A stretch of DNA of 64,000 nucleotides. It comes from Thalassospira profundimaris WP0211. Lineage in GTDB: Bacteria; Pseudomonadota; Alphaproteobacteria; Rhodospirillales; Thalassospiraceae. This document shows, in pieces, positions 62,912 through 64,000 of this stretch. Position numbers and translations under genes: made by a program. The stretch spans positions 1 to 64,000 of the forward strand of contig NZ_AMRN01000002.1 of NCBI RefSeq assembly GCF_000300275.1, read 5' to 3'. Numbering within the stretch: the first letter of the stretch is position 1; every line of letters begins with the position of its first letter. The notes under the pieces were generated by a model, which was not told the origin of the DNA, ran no database searches, and saw only the letters and a list, made by a program, of their open reading frames with translations.

Positions 62912-63490
62912 ATGGCAGAAGGTATAGGCACGGGTGATTATCTCGGCGGCAAGCTGTTGGTAGCGATGCCGGGCATGCGTGATCCGCGCTTTTCGCAAAG
63001 TGTGGTCTATATCTGTGCGCATAACAAAGACGGTGCGATGGGGCTGGTGATCAACCGCCTGATCGACAGCATCACTTTCCCGGAATTGCTTGAACAGCTT
63101 GGCATTGCGCGCCCGGCACCGACCATCGAAGACATTCAGGTCCATTTCGGTGGACCGGTTGAAAGCAGCCGTGGCTTTGTTCTGCACTCGACCGATTTCT
63201 CGAACGAGGCGACCCTTCATGTTGATCGTGGCGTGTCGGTGACAGCGACGGTTGATATTCTTGAACAGATTGCCGTCGGCGAAGGTCCGCAAAGCCGCAT
63301 TCTTGCCCTTGGCTATGCCGGATGGCGCAGCGGGCAGCTTGAAAGTGAAATCCTTGCCAATGGCTGGCTTCACGTCGACGCCGATGCGGATCTGCTGTTT
63401 GATACCGATTGCGAAGACAAGTGGGAGCAGGCGTTTTCACGGCTTGGCTTTGCGCCGGAACTGCTTTCGGGTGAAGCCGGACACGCTTAA
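62912..63490 (+). CDS. algH: YqgE/AlgH-family protein
   Basis: A 192-residue protein with the AlgH/UPF0301 hallmarks: [40 protein letters not shown] near the start, [17 protein letters not shown] in the middle, and [24 protein letters not shown] later. The family is widespread and linked in some species to redox-sensitive or general transcriptional control, but the molecular function is unresolved. The ATG at 62912 was chosen because conserved sequence begins there; an AGAGAG site is upstream. It converges with a CheZ-like gene across a terminator. Confidence 0.94.
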   Translation: MAEGIGTGDYLGGKLLVAMPGMRDPRFSQSVVYICAHNKDGAMGLVINRLIDSITFPELLEQLGIARPAPTIEDIQVHFGGPVESSRGFVLHSTDFSNEATLHVDRGVSVTATVDILEQIAVGEGPQSRILALGYAGWRSGQLESEILANGWLHVDADADLLFDTDCEDKWEQAFSRLGFAPELLSGEAGHA

Positions 63491-63527
63491 GGCGTTCTAT
63501 CCCGAGACCTTCAGAACCCGTCAAAAG

Positions 63528-63554
63528 AAAAGCCTGCCAATCTGGCAGGCTTTT
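63528..63554. terminator. Bidirectional terminator between convergent genes
   Basis: AAAAGCCTGCCA (63528-63539) pairs with TGGCAGGCTTTT (63543-63554) over a 3-base loop. The stem has A-rich sequence on the left and T on the right, so it can end both algH and the minus-strand CheZ-like gene. Confidence 0.9.
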
Positions 63555-63577
63555 GCATTTCGGACAGTCGTGATCGA

Positions 63578-64000
63578 TCAATCAAACAGGGCGTCGATTT
63601 CTTCCTGTGAGAAGATCTGGTCGACTTCATCCTGAGACACACGATTGGCATTCTGCGGTGCCTTGGTGACGGTTTTGTCCAGGTTGTCGAGGCCTTTGGG
63701 GTCTGGCGGCAGGTCAAAGTCGCCAAAGTCATCCTCACCCCAGATTTCGATCACGCGGTTCACGCGTTCCTCGATATACTTCATGGTGTTGACGACCTTG
63801 GTAATCCGCTGCCCGGTCAGATCCTGGAAGTTACAGGATTCAAAGACTTTCACCACAAGTTCGACAATGTCATCGGCCAGCCCTTGTGTGTAGTCATCCG
63901 GGGCGGCGGAACGGATATTGTGGGCAACCGCGTCAATCTTTTCGACGGTTTCAAGGATGCTGGCAGTCGCATCCTCAGTTGCGGCGACGACAGAATCAAG
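63578..64000 (-). CDS. CheZ-like chemotaxis phosphatase, partial (5' end beyond window)
   Basis: The frame is open to base 64000, so the gene continues past the window; 140 C-terminal codons are visible and no start is present. The visible part starts in a long helix (TEDATASILETVEKIDAV) and contains FESCNFQDLTGQRITKVVNTMKYIEERVNRVIEIWGEDDF, matching the catalytic segment of the CheZ-like protein at 58073. The tail carries two copies of the CheY-binding-type motif, VSQDEVDQIF and SQEEIDALFD, close to the FliM N-terminal motif. A second CheZ in the same neighbourhood suggests either duplication or a distinct role. Confidence 0.87.
   Translation of the reverse strand, partial: LDSVVAATEDATASILETVEKIDAVAHNIRSAAPDDYTQGLADDIVELVVKVFESCNFQDLTGQRITKVVNTMKYIEERVNRVIEIWGEDDFGDFDLPPDPKGLDNLDKTVTKAPQNANRVSQDEVDQIFSQEEIDALFD

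Noticed and set aside
1-64000. tRNA, rRNA or CRISPR arrays
   Set aside because: Reading both strands I saw no tRNA cloverleaf with a T-loop GGTTCGAATCC-type segment, no rRNA sequence and no regularly spaced direct repeats. A tRNAscan or CRISPR search would settle this.

Overview
The window reads as a contiguous piece of a moderately GC-rich alphaproteobacterial chromosome. Several gene orders point to the Rhodospirillales, and a Thalassospira-like marine organism is my best guess: ispH-thrB-rnhA, ftsE-ftsX-ydcF-plsC, metX-metW, argH-lptM-lysA, a complete ethylmalonyl-CoA pathway core (mcd, ccr, ecm), and a glycine cleavage operon behind a tandem glycine riboswitch. This taxonomic call is inference from gene content; no rRNA or tRNA gene is present to anchor it. 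About sixty protein genes were found. No intact insertion sequence, prophage or CRISPR array was seen.

Layout. 0-2.6 kb: end of a nucleobase permease, pgsA, moaE (no moaD beside it), then a small hypothetical protein and a lipoprotein on the minus strand. 2.6-4.5 kb: metX-metW with a structured leader. 4.6-7.7 kb: chorismate mutase, hisC and tyrC (aromatic amino acids). 7.7-12.1 kb: two EamA transporters around a ChaC-like gene, then a divergent NmrA-type oxidoreductase/LysR pair. 12.2-16 kb: ftsE-ftsX-[266-bp nested inverted repeat]-ydcF-plsC. 16.2-19.6 kb: a zinc-ribbon DUF3426 protein and a large TIGR02302-type membrane protein. 19.7-23.2 kb: argH-lptM-lysA and a TlpA-type thioredoxin. 23.2-25.8 kb: xylB and rbsK. 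25.9-29.7 kb: etfB-etfA-hbd, a PduO-type adenosyltransferase and a small twin-membrane-helix protein.

29.7-35.6 kb is the most coherent regulatory unit. A PAS-PAS-AAA+ sigma-54 activator is divergent from a cyanate/nitrate-type ABC transporter followed by cyanase. The intergenic region holds a textbook -24/-12 promoter and three copies of a TACGA-N4-TCGTR motif. 35.7-39.3 kb: a YfcG-like glutathione transferase, a divergent short SAH-hydrolase homologue and a ferric-reductase-like membrane flavoprotein. 39.3-41.4 kb: a soluble chemoreceptor with PilZ and C-terminal sensor domains. 41.6-47.1 kb: ethylmalonyl-CoA pathway genes mcd, ccr and (divergent) ecm. 47.2-49.6 kb: a GGDEF-EAL protein. 49.8-52.3 kb: ispH-thrB-rnhA. 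52.5 kb: a lipoprotein. 53.2-57.9 kb: glycine riboswitch and gcvT-gcvH-gcvPA-gcvPB. 58-64 kb: two CheZ-like genes framing a hypothetical gene, a Prx5-type peroxiredoxin, a DsbD/ScsB-like reductase and algH.

How the pieces fit. Ecm needs adenosylcobalamin, which the 28.8-kb adenosyltransferase would make. Mcd and other acyl-CoA dehydrogenases pass electrons to EtfAB, and Hbd makes or uses the C4 acyl-CoA pool feeding Ccr. The window therefore carries two separated blocks of one C2/C4-acyl-CoA assimilation network. The most unusual elements are the nested inverted repeat at 13900-14165, the sigma-54 cyanate control region, the metX leader, the divergent SAH-hydrolase homologue, and FliM-like tails on both CheZ homologues.
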